Source of the DNA: Ifrita kowaldi
Taxonomy: Eukaryota; Chordata; Aves; Passeriformes; Cinclosomatidae
Direction: 5' to 3'
DNA: 64,000 nucleotides
NCBI GenBank assembly: GCA_013398055.1
Contig: VZRS01006711.1
Location: 130,323 to 194,322 of the forward strand
Positions 33,641-45,880 of this stretch are shown in pieces; the stretch's first letter is position 1; every line of letters starts with the position of its first letter. The translations under genes were made by a program, and so were the position numbers. Under the pieces are notes generated by a model. It searched no databases. It was not told where the DNA came from and was given only the letters and a program-made list of their open reading frames with translations.

Positions 33641-34432
33641 ATCACAGCAGTTTTCCACAGGGGAAAAAAAAACCAAGAAGAAGGAGTAATTGAAGGTTTT
33701 TAATCATCAGCCACTACTAACACACACTAACTGCACCATCACACCCCTCACTCTGTGTCTCTGACACTCAGGAAACTCAGAACTGCCCTGGAAAACCTGG
33801 CTAATGGGTAAGGATAAATCATCTCCAGGGAAGGAGAGCGGGGTGGCTGGAAGCAGGTCTGAATTAAGGCTGCAGGTGTTAATTAGGGCTCACTCTTTAT
33901 TGTTCTACCTTTTCCATTAAGGGATGTACTGAGAAATGCTCACCTGAGGCAGCAGCTCTCAGAGAACATCCACACACAAACAGCCCACCAATTCTGAGGC
34001 ACTCTGCTCCAACACAGAGTAACATTATCACAATAAAAAGCCACAAACAGTGAAGCTTCCTAGCCTGGCATTTTCTACAAATTAGAATTTATCCTCTTTT
34101 ACAGAGACTTTTACTAAAGATTGTCTGGAACAGTTACCTTAAAACTCACCAACTGACAGCCAATTTCCAACTTCATGCTGAGTGACATTTTCAGGGCAGT
34201 GTTTTGGTAGGTTAAAGCGAGTGGCTATCCCATATGGCCAAGCAATAAATTATAAACCTCAAAAAATGCCAGCTTTAGGGGTAGTAAAATCGCTCAAAAA
34301 AGCAAAAGAAATCTGAGTTGGTGTTCCCTAAGTCCAGTTCTTCTCTCCTAACTATGTCACTGGTCCATCATCAACAGAAATGGTCTGGGAGGACCATTAC
34401 ATGTCCAATTTTGCTTTTTTCTTCTTTTTTTT

Positions 34433-34459
34433 NNNNNNNNNNNNNNNNNNNNNNNNNNN
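34433..34459. other. assembly gap inside poly-T
   Basis: 27 N between TTTTTTTT on the left and TTTTTTTTTTT on the right. The gap lies inside a homopolymer, so it probably reflects sequencing failure and hides little unique DNA. Frames crossing it are artefacts. Confidence 0.98.
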
Positions 34460-37400
34460 TTTTTTTTTTCCTGATAGCAAAGGTCTCAATGAGAGCCCTG
34501 GATTAGAGACCATCCAGCCCAGCCCCTCCTGGTCTCCAAGCAGCCTCTTCCCACCAGAGCACACAGCCACACTGGAAAACTCCTTGATGCAAAAAAAAAA
34601 AGTTGTCAGATCAAGTGGAATATTAAACTCCAGCTGACTTTTGAGAATAGATTTCCTAAAGAAATAAGGGTTAATTTGTTGCTGTCTCAGTTTGACAGAA
34701 TGCTGCACCACAGGAACAAGGCTCCCAGGACCCTGCTGCCAAAGAAGCTCCTGCTATCCCAAAATCACTGCTTTAAGATAAGGAATCAAGGCAGTTTCAC
34801 TCTCTCAACAAATACAGATAAGCAACATTCAAAGTTATCAATCCCTTTTGAATTGGTCCCTTCCCAAAACCCACATTATCAGACAGCATCATCTTGTCCA
34901 GGAGACAGAAAAATTATGTGAAAATATTAAAGATATTTCTGTATCATCTCCAAAATCAGCATCTTAATGATATTTTACTTTTCACTCCTGGAGCTTACAA
35001 AAGAATGCCTTTGATTTCAAAGACAAAAGGAGAGCTGTCTCCACATGAGCTCCTCAGGGAGATTCCAGCCCACTGGACACACACACACTCGTGCTGAAGA
35101 AAGCTTTGCCTTCCTTCAGAGGTACAAATTGGAGGCTTCTTAAGAGTACAAAATGGAACTTGGAAAAGAAAAACAACAAGCAAGTTTATTAACTTTGAGA
35201 AGCTGGTGAGGAGCCAGCACTCCATGTATTCCTGGGAACACAGGCCATCAAAACAACAATTCCCTCATCACCTATTACTGGCAGAAGGCTCCCAACCCAG
35301 ATAATTGAGATGCTTGGATCTCAAATGTTTTGAACTGTTTTGTTAAATCCAAAAATCATCTAGGGTAGGGGAAAAAAAACCCCTCACCAATCATTTTGAT
35401 ATCCCTGCTACGTGATTATTTAGTGTTTTGTCTTCCCTTCAAAGTTATTTTAAAGATTGCCTGGAATTGAGGGAGTTGGGGACGTAGAGTGTGGAGAAGA
35501 GAAAGCTCTGGGGAGATCTGAGAGCTCGGGGCAGGGAGACCAGACCTGAGTGCAGAAGAAAGTGAAAACACCTGTACACTTCACACCTTTTATATGAGAA
35601 TGAGAAAATGCTGCACATCCGAGCTCCCAGGCTGTCCTGGAGCTGGAATGTGTTTCCCAGAGGGGCCAGGCTGGCGCTGGGGTTGCTCTGCTGCACACTG
35701 CAGGCTGGGCAGGAGATGGTGCCAGTCCAAGCCCAGCCCAGAGCCCCTTGGTGCATCCCAGTGATTCCTGTGTGGGCACTGGAAGCACACCGGGGCTGCT
35801 TTGTGAGAGACACAAACCATCATGGGCAATTTGTAGCTCATCCGTGCTGAGCCACAAACGAGCCCTGTCCCAGGTGTGACGGGAGGTGTCAGAAAGCATT
35901 CCCTGCTCCGCAGGCCGCCTTCCTGCCCAGGACAAGCCCAGACCACACAGGCTCCCTCAGCCATTCCTCTTTACCACATTAAATCCCTTTTTTTTTGTGT
36001 TGGAAGGGCCCTGCCTCCAGCCCTGCTGCTCTCAGCAGTTCTCCTGCCCACAGCCTGCTCCAGGTGCTCCGTTTCTCTTCCATGCGGAGCTGGAGCAGCT
36101 CATGGTGCACAGCCAAGCAGCTCAGCTGCTGCTGAGAAACTACAGAACCCACACGGGGAGACAACACAGCCAAACACAGAATTCACAGACTCCCAGCCTG
36201 CTTTTCCTCCCATTATCTGTGGATTATTTCCAGCAGCGAGGCCAGGATCACTCCTGGGATATCAAGTGAAGGCACAGCACCACTCTTGAGCATCCTCTGG
36301 GATTTTTGTGACTGCAGAAATGGTGAGGTCACTGTTTCCTTGCAGATCTAAACTAAAGCCACAGCTGAGTCAAGATCCAGTAGGTGATATTTTGCTATGG
36401 AATAGTCTGGGTTTGCTCTTAAATTTGTTCTTTTCATCAAAAAATTGAGCTTCTCCCCAAGAACACTGATAGGGAATCAGGGCTATGGAGATCCAGGCTT
36501 GACCACAGCCCTACAGAACAGACTAATTTAGCCCTGACATCAGTTCCCTGAACTGCTCAAGTCTTCAGCGTGGCCTGAACACAAAGTCTTCCCTCCCACT
36601 GGGAGACAAATCCTCCAAAATGAAGCCAAGCAGCCAACGGAAGAGCACTGGAGGAGGCATCTGTTCACCCGAGTGCAGCTCAGACAGAGCAGCAGATTCT
36701 TTGGGGTTTGGTGTGGAAAGAGAAGCAGCTCTCCTGCTCAGGCAGCAACACAGTTTGGGGTTATTGCAGGTTGGAGTTCAGGGCATAAATAGGCTCTAAC
36801 AGAAACCAAATTGGTGTCTCAGCACACAGGGCCTTTGTCAGCAACTCCAAACCCTCACAGCTGCAGCTGGAAGCTGCCATGGGCACGGCAGTGGGTGCCT
36901 GGGGTGGCCGCAGGTTTTGGCCAGCGAGAGCCACCTGCCCGTGGCCGTGTGGGCTTTGCACCTGGGAGCTCCTTGGAGATGCTGACAACAAATCTCTGGG
37001 AAAGGATTTAAACACTGTGGCTGAACCCCCTGAGGCAAGAGCAGGGCAGGAGCTCCTGGCTGTTCCAGGGGAGGTGACCCATCCTAGTGCCGTGACCTGT
37101 GGCTGACAGACCGACCACTGCAGCAGAGCAAAGTGACTCTGCTGACACCTCCCTGTAAGCCCTGCTGTTGTTTGGTGCCCCCAAACACAATCCTCCCGCT
37201 CTGATTTAATTACTAAACATAAAAGGAAATAAAACTTCAGAATGAAAACAAAGAAATTGCGCTGGGTGTAATTTATGGGAGCTGTTCTCCAGCAGAACAC
37301 CATAAACTGTGTGTTTACGATCCCTATTAGAGGGCTGCAAACACTCTGGCATTTCCCTACACTGACTATGCAGATTACATGAAATTACTGCCTTTTCCTG

Positions 37401-38228
37401 CCTCTGCCTTCTTTTATAGAACGAGTGTGTTTTTTTAAAGACATCCTTGCACTAAGTGTAGGAAAAATAAATAAATAAGACTCTTGTGAGCTCCCTCATT
37501 GCCAGAGGCTCTCAAGCTGGAATGTGCTGAGCAGCTGGCAGAGGTAGCCAAGGAAGGGGCACTGCACACAGCTTTGTTTGCAATCTGGAATATCAATTAT
37601 TGAAGGAATCAGCCCCTGGCCAGACAAAACAAGGATCATCTCCGCAGCGGATAACGACGTCAAACGAGCCGAGCTCCACGGCATTTCAGGAATGGCTGGA
37701 TGGCTGCACCAGGATTTATTGAGAGATCTCGTTAAGCCCTTGCTTTTCTTCTCATAGGCAGCAGATGAAAGGAAACAAGGTTTGCAGACTCGGCTGAGGC
37801 ATTGATTTGTGTGTAACAGCTTCAAAAGGTGTGAACAGAAATGTGTGCTCCTGTTATCCCTCGCCCAGGGCTCTGCCTATCCCTCCACCCTGCAAGCAGG
37901 AGACCCAGGCATGGGGCTGGGATGGGCAGAACCTGCTCCTGCTGCCTCTGGGAAGGGGCTCTCCTTGCCCAGGTCCTGGCAGGAGCTGCCAAGAGCTCCT
38001 CTAAAGGCACAGGAGGAGAGGAAAGGAGCCAGGAGGGACCTGAGGCCGGGTCTGGATGCACACACTGCCCTCTGACAACAAAGCCAGCTGCAGATTTTAA
38101 AGCTTTTCTCTGCTTTGAGCCCTTCCCTGAGCAGCAGATTCTTCTCCCACCTTGCATGGACTGAGTCTGGATGAATAAAGAGAGGAGTTCACACCAAATT
38201 CAGCCTGTTCTGCAAAGGGGCAGCAGGA

Positions 38229-38402
38229 ATTCTTTACTCTCAGGCCCTGGCACAGGGTGCCCAGAGAAGCTTTGGGTGCTCCATCCCTGGAGGTGTCCAA
38301 GGCCAGGCTGCATGGGAGCAACCAGATCAAGGGAACCACGGCAGGGAAGCTGGAAAGAGCTGAGCTTTAAGGCCCCTTCCGACCCAAACCATTCCATGAT
38401 TT
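38229..38402 (+). mobile_element. CR1 LINE 3' fragment
   Basis: AATTCTTTACTCTCAGGCCC, TGGCACAGGGTGCCCAGAGA, AGCTTTGGGTGCTCCATCCC, GGAGGTGTCCAAGGCCAGG, then GAGCTTTAAGGCCCCTTCC and GACCCAAACCATTCCATGAT. The middle (GACAC...AGCAGCCTGGGACAGTGG in other copies) is replaced by CATGGGAGCAACCAGATCAA, so this is a different CR1 subfamily or a rearranged copy. Confidence 0.88.
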
Positions 38403-40127
38403 TGGGAATTCATCCCCATCCAGGTTGCAGAGAGGCACAGCAACCAGCTGGACCCCATAAAAGCCACACGTCCTAGTGCTGTGTCAAACCAGCCCATTAA
38501 ACCCCATTTTAATACCTCTAAAAATGCTAATTGCCAACTTTTCAACCTTCATCTGCATCTTAACGTTAGGTGCCAACTTATTTCCAGCCATATTCTAGAC
38601 TTTCCACTTTTCCTTCTGTATAGATGGAGCTGTCAGTTCAAATTCAATACATCCAATATTTGGCAGAATTTCTTCGTGCTGTCTGGGTGATTCTGGGACA
38701 ATTCCTTTTTTGAAAAAAAAAATTGCAACGTCTTGAATTGAAGATAAAATAAGAGTTCAAAACCAGGAAACAGAGTATGGAATTAGAACATGAAGGCTGA
38801 GAAAAGGACGAGTAAAAATGTCACCATGGGTTTGAAGTTTGGGGTGGGAAGCAGGAGCGTGAGCAGGCACTGGAGGCAAAGCCACCCTACATCTGCCAGG
38901 AGATTCAAACAGCACCAGAGGGGGGGTCGAGATTCCAGATGGGAATTTTTGGCTGGCTAGATAAGAATTTACTGCATGCAGTAAAACTCCAATGGTCCAA
39001 TTTAAGTTACAACAGTAGTGTGTTAATTTATCTCCTGCTCAGGCAGTTCAAGCAGTGACTGGGAGCTACAACCAGGGAGCAGAAATCACCCAGTTTATGG
39101 CCATGATTAGTTCCAAGGGGCTTTGGATAAGACCATACTGGAAATAACAGAAATGGCACCAGATGGAAGAAGAAATAAATGATCAATACCTGCATCATTA
39201 AATGTATCAGTTACATCAATTCTAGGGCTAGGATACCCACTGAGAAAGAACTACACACGTTATAAGCCTTAGCCAGCGTTTAACCAGAAGCCCTTATTTA
39301 ATTTTATTTTAATTAATGCACAACCATTACATTTCCCTGTATTTCATGACTATCACTTTACCAAGGGGAACTCCACAAAACATCCAAAGTAAGCCAGAAG
39401 TTATAGATGAAAAAGGAAAGGTAAGTATTTCAATCAGCAGAATTATTTTTTCCTCTTAATTTTCTATTTAGATCACTATGCAAGAGAGAAAATCCCAGTA
39501 AAGGCACAACAGGCACTGAAAACTGAATTGTTGTGAGTTTGGAGACATAAAAATGTTTAATTCCAGCCTACAAGGTTGCTGGTTTTTAAATGTCCCTTAG
39601 TTTATCTGTTTGCTCCTTCTGTCTGCTCCCTTCTGCACAAGTTCTCAAGCCCAGCAGCCCTCAGACTTCGAGGTTTGTAAGGATATTAAACTTCATATAA
39701 AGATCAATTACTTTTAGAAAGTTCTGTCTGCCCTTAAACCCCGATGTGAAACGATTTCATTTCATTCTGCTGAAGACATGGCCATCGGTTGTTTCCACAT
39801 ATTCCTTAGAGAAATGTTCCCCCAGCTAACCAGGAAGCTCAGAGAAACTATTAAAAACCCACGCGGGGTTAATTTAAATACAGTTAAAAATTCAGGCAAC
39901 TTCCATGAATCCTGACCTACATTTAACATTTCCTGCAAAAACTTCATCAAGAAGATTTCCCTTTGCCTGGGAGCAGCACTGCAGCTGTCTCAGAGCCTGG
40001 GCTGAGGTGATGCTGTGGCTCAGGAGCACATGGGGTTGCTGTGAAGGTCTCTGCTCGTGGCTGCAGCCCCACGAGAGACAGGACTGGGGAACTGACACGT
40101 CTCTACTGCAGGGAAATCACCCTGGAA
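38403..40127. other. unique non-coding DNA
   Basis: No gene is supported; AT-rich throughout. An AATTTTATTTTAATTAATGC stretch lies around 39300. Nothing else is recognised. Confidence 0.5.
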
Positions 40128-40600
40128 TGATGGAATGGGTTGGGTGGGGTTCGGAGAGACCTTAAAGCTCATCCAGTGCCACCCCTGCCATGGGCAGGGA
40201 CACCTCCCACTGTCCCAGGCTGCTCCAAGCCCCGTCCAGCCTGGCCTTGGACACTGCCAGGGATCCAGGGGCAGCCACAGCTGCTCTGGGAATTCCATTC
40301 TCATCCCTCTCCACCCTCATTTCTTCCCAATAGGCCAGCTCTTGCTGCCCTCTGGCAGTGGGAAGCCATTCCCTGTGTCCTGTCCCTCCGTCCCTTGTCC
40401 CCAGTCCCTCTCCAGCTCTCCTGGAGCCCCTTTAGGCCCTGCAAGGGGCTCTGAGCTCTCCCTGGAGCCTTTTCCAGGTGAGCACCCCCAGCTCTCCCAG
40501 CCCTTGGAGCAGCTCCATGGTCTCCCCTGGACTCTCTCCATGGCTTTCCTGTGCTGGGGGCCCCAGAGCTGGATGTGCCCCCAGTGCTCAGCACAGACCT
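40128..40600 (-). mobile_element. CR1 LINE 3' fragment, longest in the window
   Basis: About 470 bases in reverse orientation. The + strand runs from AATGATGGAATGGGTTGGG through CCAGTGCCACCCCTGCCATG, CAGCCACAGCTGCTCTGGGA, TGCCCTCTGGCAGTGGGAAG, CCTGCAAGGGGCTCTGAGCT and CCAGGTGAGCACCCCCAGCT to GGGGGCCCCAGAGCTGGATG and CAGTGCTCAGCACAGACC. It extends further 5' into the element than the 12.8-kb copy does. Open frames of 104-155 codons here are repeat read-through and do not belong to ORF2. Confidence 0.95.
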
Positions 40601-43600
40601 GACCCCAAACACACGTTTCAAACAGAAAGGAACCGAAGACAATCACTCTGAGAACTTGCCTCGATACACTTTGCAAAAGGTTGATTTTCAGAGGCTGCGC
40701 CCAGAGCAGCCCACTAAAAGCCTGTCACAGCGCTCAGTTATAATCACCAACCTCAGCCTGGGGACAGATCACAGTAATTTGGTATAAAAAGGTAGGAAAC
40801 ACACGTTTGTGGTTGTAGTGCCAGAGGAAAAAGGCTTCAAAGATGTTTCCTGACGGCCTGGCTGCTGCTCTGAGAGTGATGCTACACAGCAGCTGGTAAT
40901 GAAAACACAACTTTACACATGTAAAACCCAGGCAGTATGTGGAAAAAAACAGCATTTAAGGCAATAACGGGCTCAAAGTAAACTCTAATAGCAAGTACAG
41001 AGATCCCTCTGGAGATTTCTTGTGGGAAAATTACACTAAACCCCAGTATTGACATAAGGTTAAAAGATATTCTAAATCAATTGACATTTAAGGCTGCAGC
41101 AGTGTTAGCATGTCTGGAAAATGCAAAAACCTTGTTAACCCTCTTGGATCGGTCTTTAACTTGAAAATGCTGCCTCCATTTGATACTGGGAAGGAGATAT
41201 TTACTATAATCAGGAGGTTTTAACCTACGAAGAACCAGCCATACAGTTTATTTTCATGTTAAACAGTACAGGCTGGAATCTCAACTTTCACAAACCAGCT
41301 GGGGATTTCTCCCTGACCTTCCTGCCTTTCTTGTTCACCCCGAGGAAGTTGGAAGGAGTCAATTGAGAAATAACTTTTCCAGTGTCACCCCAATATTCCT
41401 CATTTCTGTGGGCCCCCAGCTGTTTTCCTCTGAGGCTGCAGCACATCCCTGCATTATGAGCTGCTTCCCTTGGTGTTTGCCCCTTCCAGCTCTGCAGAGG
41501 GTTTAAATTGTTTCCTGTTCCTTCCATCTGGGATGTGGTCACTGGGCTGTCTCCGATGCTTCCACCCCACTAAACCCCATTATGGTTTAATGACCCTCCA
41601 CCCTCCCTCTCCTGGGAGCAGATGGTGAGCACACACACACAGAGACACACAGCTTCATCAAATCTCCTCAAATCCATAATTTATAGGCAGAGAAGTTCAT
41701 CAGCCACCTGACCTCATTAGCTTCTCATGCCCCACTTGCAAAACTTCAGAGATCCTTCCAGAATTATTTATCAAATTGCTGAGAGGTGAAGTAAGTTCTA
41801 AACCAGTTGTATTTTAAACTGGTGCCCAGGAACTGAACCTGAACCCAACCTGTGCTAAATCCCTGGGAGAGCCAGCACTGCGTGCAGCTTCTTGCTCTTT
41901 AATACATTAATTTTTTCAAAGCTCAGCTTTGAAAATAATTTCAAATAATCTTTTTAGAAACCGCTCCTTCATTTTCAGTAATGCTGGGCCAATTGTTGAA
42001 TGTCACAGTTTAATGTAACAAACAAACAGCATCGAAAAGCATCGTAACAATTCACTAAACCACATCCCCTGACTTTGTAGCTAAAAATAGAAGCTTTCTG
42101 CCCAAATCAGTGCACCTGTCACGTTATGAAGATAAATGAAACTATATGTTTAAATACACATGTGACATGGTATGGTTTTCATTCCCATGCTGCCTAAATT
42201 CCGCAGTTCACGCTGATTTCAACTCAACTTTTTAGCATGTCAAGAATTACCAGCGTAGCCCAACCCAGCCTGGTTGATAGCTTGCATTTCCTTTGTGGCT
42301 GTCTTTTCCTGCAGACAGCACCTGCCCAGGGCAGAGAGCCCTGCAGGACTGGCAGCTCCCGTGCAGGGCGGTGCTGCTGCCTCTGCACAGCTCGGCCGCT
42401 CTCCCCTCCTGCTCCCTCCAACGCCACAAACGCTCCCAGACGCCTGTGGGACAACCCAGAGCTTTTGATGAACTGCAGCTGCTTGGTTTTCATGCAGACA
42501 ACTCAGGGAACTGTGGATTTTATCTAGCAGGACACCAGCTCTGTTCTGGGGAGCAGTTCCAGGATGGCAACATCCGTAGACTCAAGTCTGTATTTCTGAG
42601 GAAAGTCTCGGCTGGGACTTGAGTTTTGTCACATATCTCACACAATAATCCATAAGGATGAAAGCTGCAGAAAGCCAGAGTAATTTTATAACATCTCTTA
42701 GCACAAATGCAACACGACACATGCACTCAGAGCTGTTTGTTGAGATGTAGCTCGCGTGGTGTTTCATTACTTTAATATCAGTTTGCTTTTCCCCTCGCTG
42801 GCACAATTTTACCTGTAATATGTGTTTATTTTCGGGGGTTTGGTGCTCTCCAAGCTTGGCACAGCAGGTGTTTTCTTTGGAAAAAGCTTGAAACAACAAC
42901 CGAGTGTGTTTCCCTGAGGGAACAGCGCCCAGAAGGCGCCTGCCCAGCATCCCCTGAGCATCAGAGCTCCCTCTCCCAGTAAACACACCCAGAGCTGGCA
43001 CAAACACCACTTCAGCACCTCTGCATCTCCAGGAGAGCTGCGAGGGGATGGGTTTATCAGCACCACAGCTAATTACGGACCTGGCTTGCGGTGTACTTTG
43101 CATTAAACACATTTTGCTGCCTGCAGCTCACAGAAAGATGCTTTGGGCTCTGCTGAAGCACAAGGTCTCATCACCAAACACATTGACCCCAATCTGTGAG
43201 GGCATCACCCCCACACCAACCACCCCACGTCTCTTACAAGAACTCTACACATCCCGCACATTCGTGTGCTTTCATTGTGTACTTCATGTGCATCATTTTT
43301 TCTCCCTGATACCTACCAAAGCCTGCCCAGAAAATAGCCAGGATCCTGCCTTTTCCACAGCCAGATCCCCACACACCTCTGGAGTGTTACCACTCATCAC
43401 CAGACTGCAGGGTCTACGTTTTTATTCTATTTTTTAGCTTATACCGATACTTTTAAACACATTTAAGCATCAAAAAGCAGCTAAAGGCAATTAATTTCCC
43501 CTTAAACTTCTCACTATAAACCACTGAAGTTTCATAATCCTTTCCACAGGAACTTGCCAGTGCGTGTGGCAGCTGTTCCCAAATTCCTCCCAGTGGTCCT

Positions 43601-44850
43601 TACACTCCATATTTCCCCACACACAACACATCCACATCCTCAGCACGAAGCTGTTCCTGTGCACTTCATTTGCCCACAGCCCTCTTAGACCCAAGATTGC
43701 CCTATTTACATTTCCTTTGCAGAGCACTTGAATTCCTGTCCCCTGATGTGGGGTTTCCTTCTGGCAAGCCTTAGATTTGCCTCCTTCAGTCCCTTTGCCA
43801 ACGGCCTGGGACAGCCAGCTTCTGTAAATCCTGCCCTCTCCTTAAAAATCTGCACTGCTGCATTTTGTATCTTGCCATAAGACACTTCATTCCTTTGGTC
43901 TCCTCCTGATGCTTCCCCCTCTGACTTTAAATCCCCATTTTTCCGTACTCAGATCCAGGCTGATAATGGCGCAGCCCTTTGCTGTGTAAGGAAACTGCTT
44001 TAGGGCTTCCTTGAGAATTTGGAGCTTTTAATTGTAGCAGCAGAGCTCTAACAAAGCCTTGCAGGGCAGTAAATCCAGGCAAACCTTACCTGTGATGCAG
44101 AGCTGGCCTCCCCCTGTGCCACAGAACTTCTGCTGCACCACTGGCACTCAGGACTAAGCACTGCTGAGCTCAACAGTCAGAATTCCTGATTTATCCCTGG
44201 TTCCCAGCCAAATGCACGATGTTGCTGAAGCCAAGAGGTAAAACTGCAGCTCAGGAATTAACAGCTTCGAGAAATCCAAGATCCCACTATGGCCCCAGAG
44301 CCTGGGGGGCTGGAGAGATGCAAAGATGCTTTCCTTTAAAATGAGTGGACATTCCCAAGCTGGAAAAAACACCACAGAAAAAGGGCAAATCCTGCCCTGG
44401 TGCTTCGTGGGAATGAGGTCTGCCTTGTTCAGCTCAGGCTATTGATACTCTGAAACCCAAAAGCAATAGGATTTTCATCACTCTCATAAAAAATTTAACT
44501 ATTTCATGGTTCAATATACGACACCCTCAAAGTTTAATCAGAAATGACATTACCAAAACTAAAGCAGGGAAAATCAGAGATGGTATCTATTGCTCTCAGC
44601 AATAAAGGGCTTCAAATTATGTGCAATAAAGCATTTAAAGGATATAGAAAATACTGTTTTCTGCCATGTTCCTCAGGGGTTTAAAAATACCAGGGTTTTC
44701 TTTATGAAATCATTAAAGAAATCTTTCACTTAATAATTTTTACAGCTTTGTGAGCATAAAGCTGATAATCCCTTATTTTATTCCACCTGGTGGGGGCTCC
44801 TGTCCTCACCTCTCTCCTTTTCCATTGAAAAAGAAGAGAGATGGAGAGAG
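40601..44850. other. unique non-coding DNA
   Basis: No gene is supported over 4.2 kb. A CA-rich run lies at 41629-41650 and a GC-rich patch at 42310-42450. A 176-codon minus-strand frame (42582-43112) shows no domain and overlaps other open frames. Nothing else is recognised. Confidence 0.5.
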
Positions 44851-45066
44851 ACTGTTCACAAGGGCCTGGAGTGACAGGAAAAGGGGGAATGGCTTCATGT
44901 TATTATTATTATTATTATTATTACGATTATTATTACTATTATTCTTATTCAGGTTTCAGATATTAGAAAAAAATTCCTCCCTATGGGGTTGGTGAGGCAC
45001 AGGTTGCCCGGAGAAGCTGGGGCTGCCCCTGGATCCTTGGAAGTGTCCAAGGGCAGGTTGGGTTGT
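44851..45066 (+). mobile_element. CR1 LINE fragment interrupted by a microsatellite
   Basis: Left part ACTGTTCACAAGGGCCTGGA, GTGACAGGAAAAGGGGGAAT, GGCTTCA. Right part CAGATATTAGAAAAAAATTC, TGGTGAGGCACAGGTTGCCC, GGAGAAGCTGGGGCTGCCCC, GGATCCTTGGAAGTGTCCAA, GGGCAGGTTGGG. The order and spacing fit a CR1 3' end, but the copy stops before the usual terminal AACCCAAACCATTCTGTGAT. A TTA repeat takes the place of the AAACTGAAAGAGGG-type segment between the two parts. Confidence 0.85.
44900..44949. repeat. TTA microsatellite with interruptions
   Basis: About 50 bases of TTA units broken by ACG, ACT and TTC variants. It lies inside a CR1 copy and is read as Leu codons in one short frame, which has no coding support. 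Confidence 0.95.
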
Positions 45067-45771
45067 GACAAGCATAAAAACATTATTTAGAAAATTCACA
45101 TTATAGTGGTCAAGTTTTGCTTAGGAAAGTTTGGCAGTGGGGCCAAGTTTCAGCAAAAAGATAAAAAAAACCCTCTTAATATGAAAGCTTTGGACCTATT
45201 AATGTAGAAGCAAGACCTCAGTGTGGGTTTGTTTATTATTTTGAAGGGAAATACATCTGTATATTTAAACATACAGATATTTATCATTTGCAAGGAAAAT
45301 GTGTATATTTGCAGAAGCCTAACTGAGAACCCCCTGGGGTTTGGTAACATGATTTGTGCTGAAGCACTACCCCTGATCATTACAGAAACGCCGAAATTAC
45401 AACATTCCTAAGAAAATTAATTATTTCCATAATCCTCCTATCAGCCCTTTCACTGGGGCTCACTGGGGATGCCTTTTATTCTGAAACGAGGGCAAATTCT
45501 GCTTTCCGTGAGGGAAAAACACTGAGAACAAGGAACCTGCCCCTCATGGCTCACACTGAACCCCGAGAGCTTCCCAATCCATCCCCGCTGTGCCTGGGCA
45601 GGGCAGGATGCCCATTCCCCCGGCACAGGTGCAACATTCCATGGAAATTCCATCATCCCTGCTCAATCCACGTTACACCTCCTTATCCCACCCCTCGGAC
45701 TCCTTGGAACACCCATAGCACAGAGGTCACCAGACACTGCTGCTCTGCTTTAACTGGGATGTTCTCCCAGC

Positions 45772-45880
45772 CAAATCCAAGAGAATATTCCTTACCCTGG
45801 GACACTTCCATGCTTTGCTCCTCAGTCAAATCCAAGAGAATATTCCCTGTCCTCACCCTGGGACACCCCCATGCTGTGCT
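45772..45880. repeat. imperfect tandem duplication, ~55-base period
   Basis: CAAATCCAAGAGAATATTCC starts at 45772 and again at 45827, followed in both by ACCCTGGGACAC...CCATGCT(T/G)TGCT. The second unit has a 6-base insertion (CTGTCC) and a few substitutions. Confidence 0.88.

Larger units (their letters stand above)
32885..38228. other. unique non-coding DNA
   Basis: No gene is supported over 5.3 kb. It contains a 20-base tandem repeat at 33602-33640 and a small gap at 34433-34459. C-rich parts (35600-36250, 36840-37100, 37850-38060) give overlapping frames of up to 180 codons on both strands, none with a domain I recognise. The stretch 34488-34590 has a faint interspersed-repeat look but could not be classified. 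Confidence 0.5.

Noticed and set aside
34488..34590. Possible CR1 or other interspersed repeat after the poly-T gap
   Set aside because: ACCATCCAGCCCAGCCCCTC looks repeat-like, but I could not align it to CR1 blocks with confidence.
36761..37303. 180-codon minus-strand frame
   Set aside because: Composition-driven; overlaps several + frames, has no recognisable domain, and shows no repeat or gene context.
40135..40676. Open frames of 104-155 codons
   Set aside because: Read-through of the CR1 3' end at 40128-40600.
42582..43112. 176-codon minus-strand frame
   Set aside because: No recognisable domain and no supporting splice or promoter context; length is compatible with chance over 64 kb.
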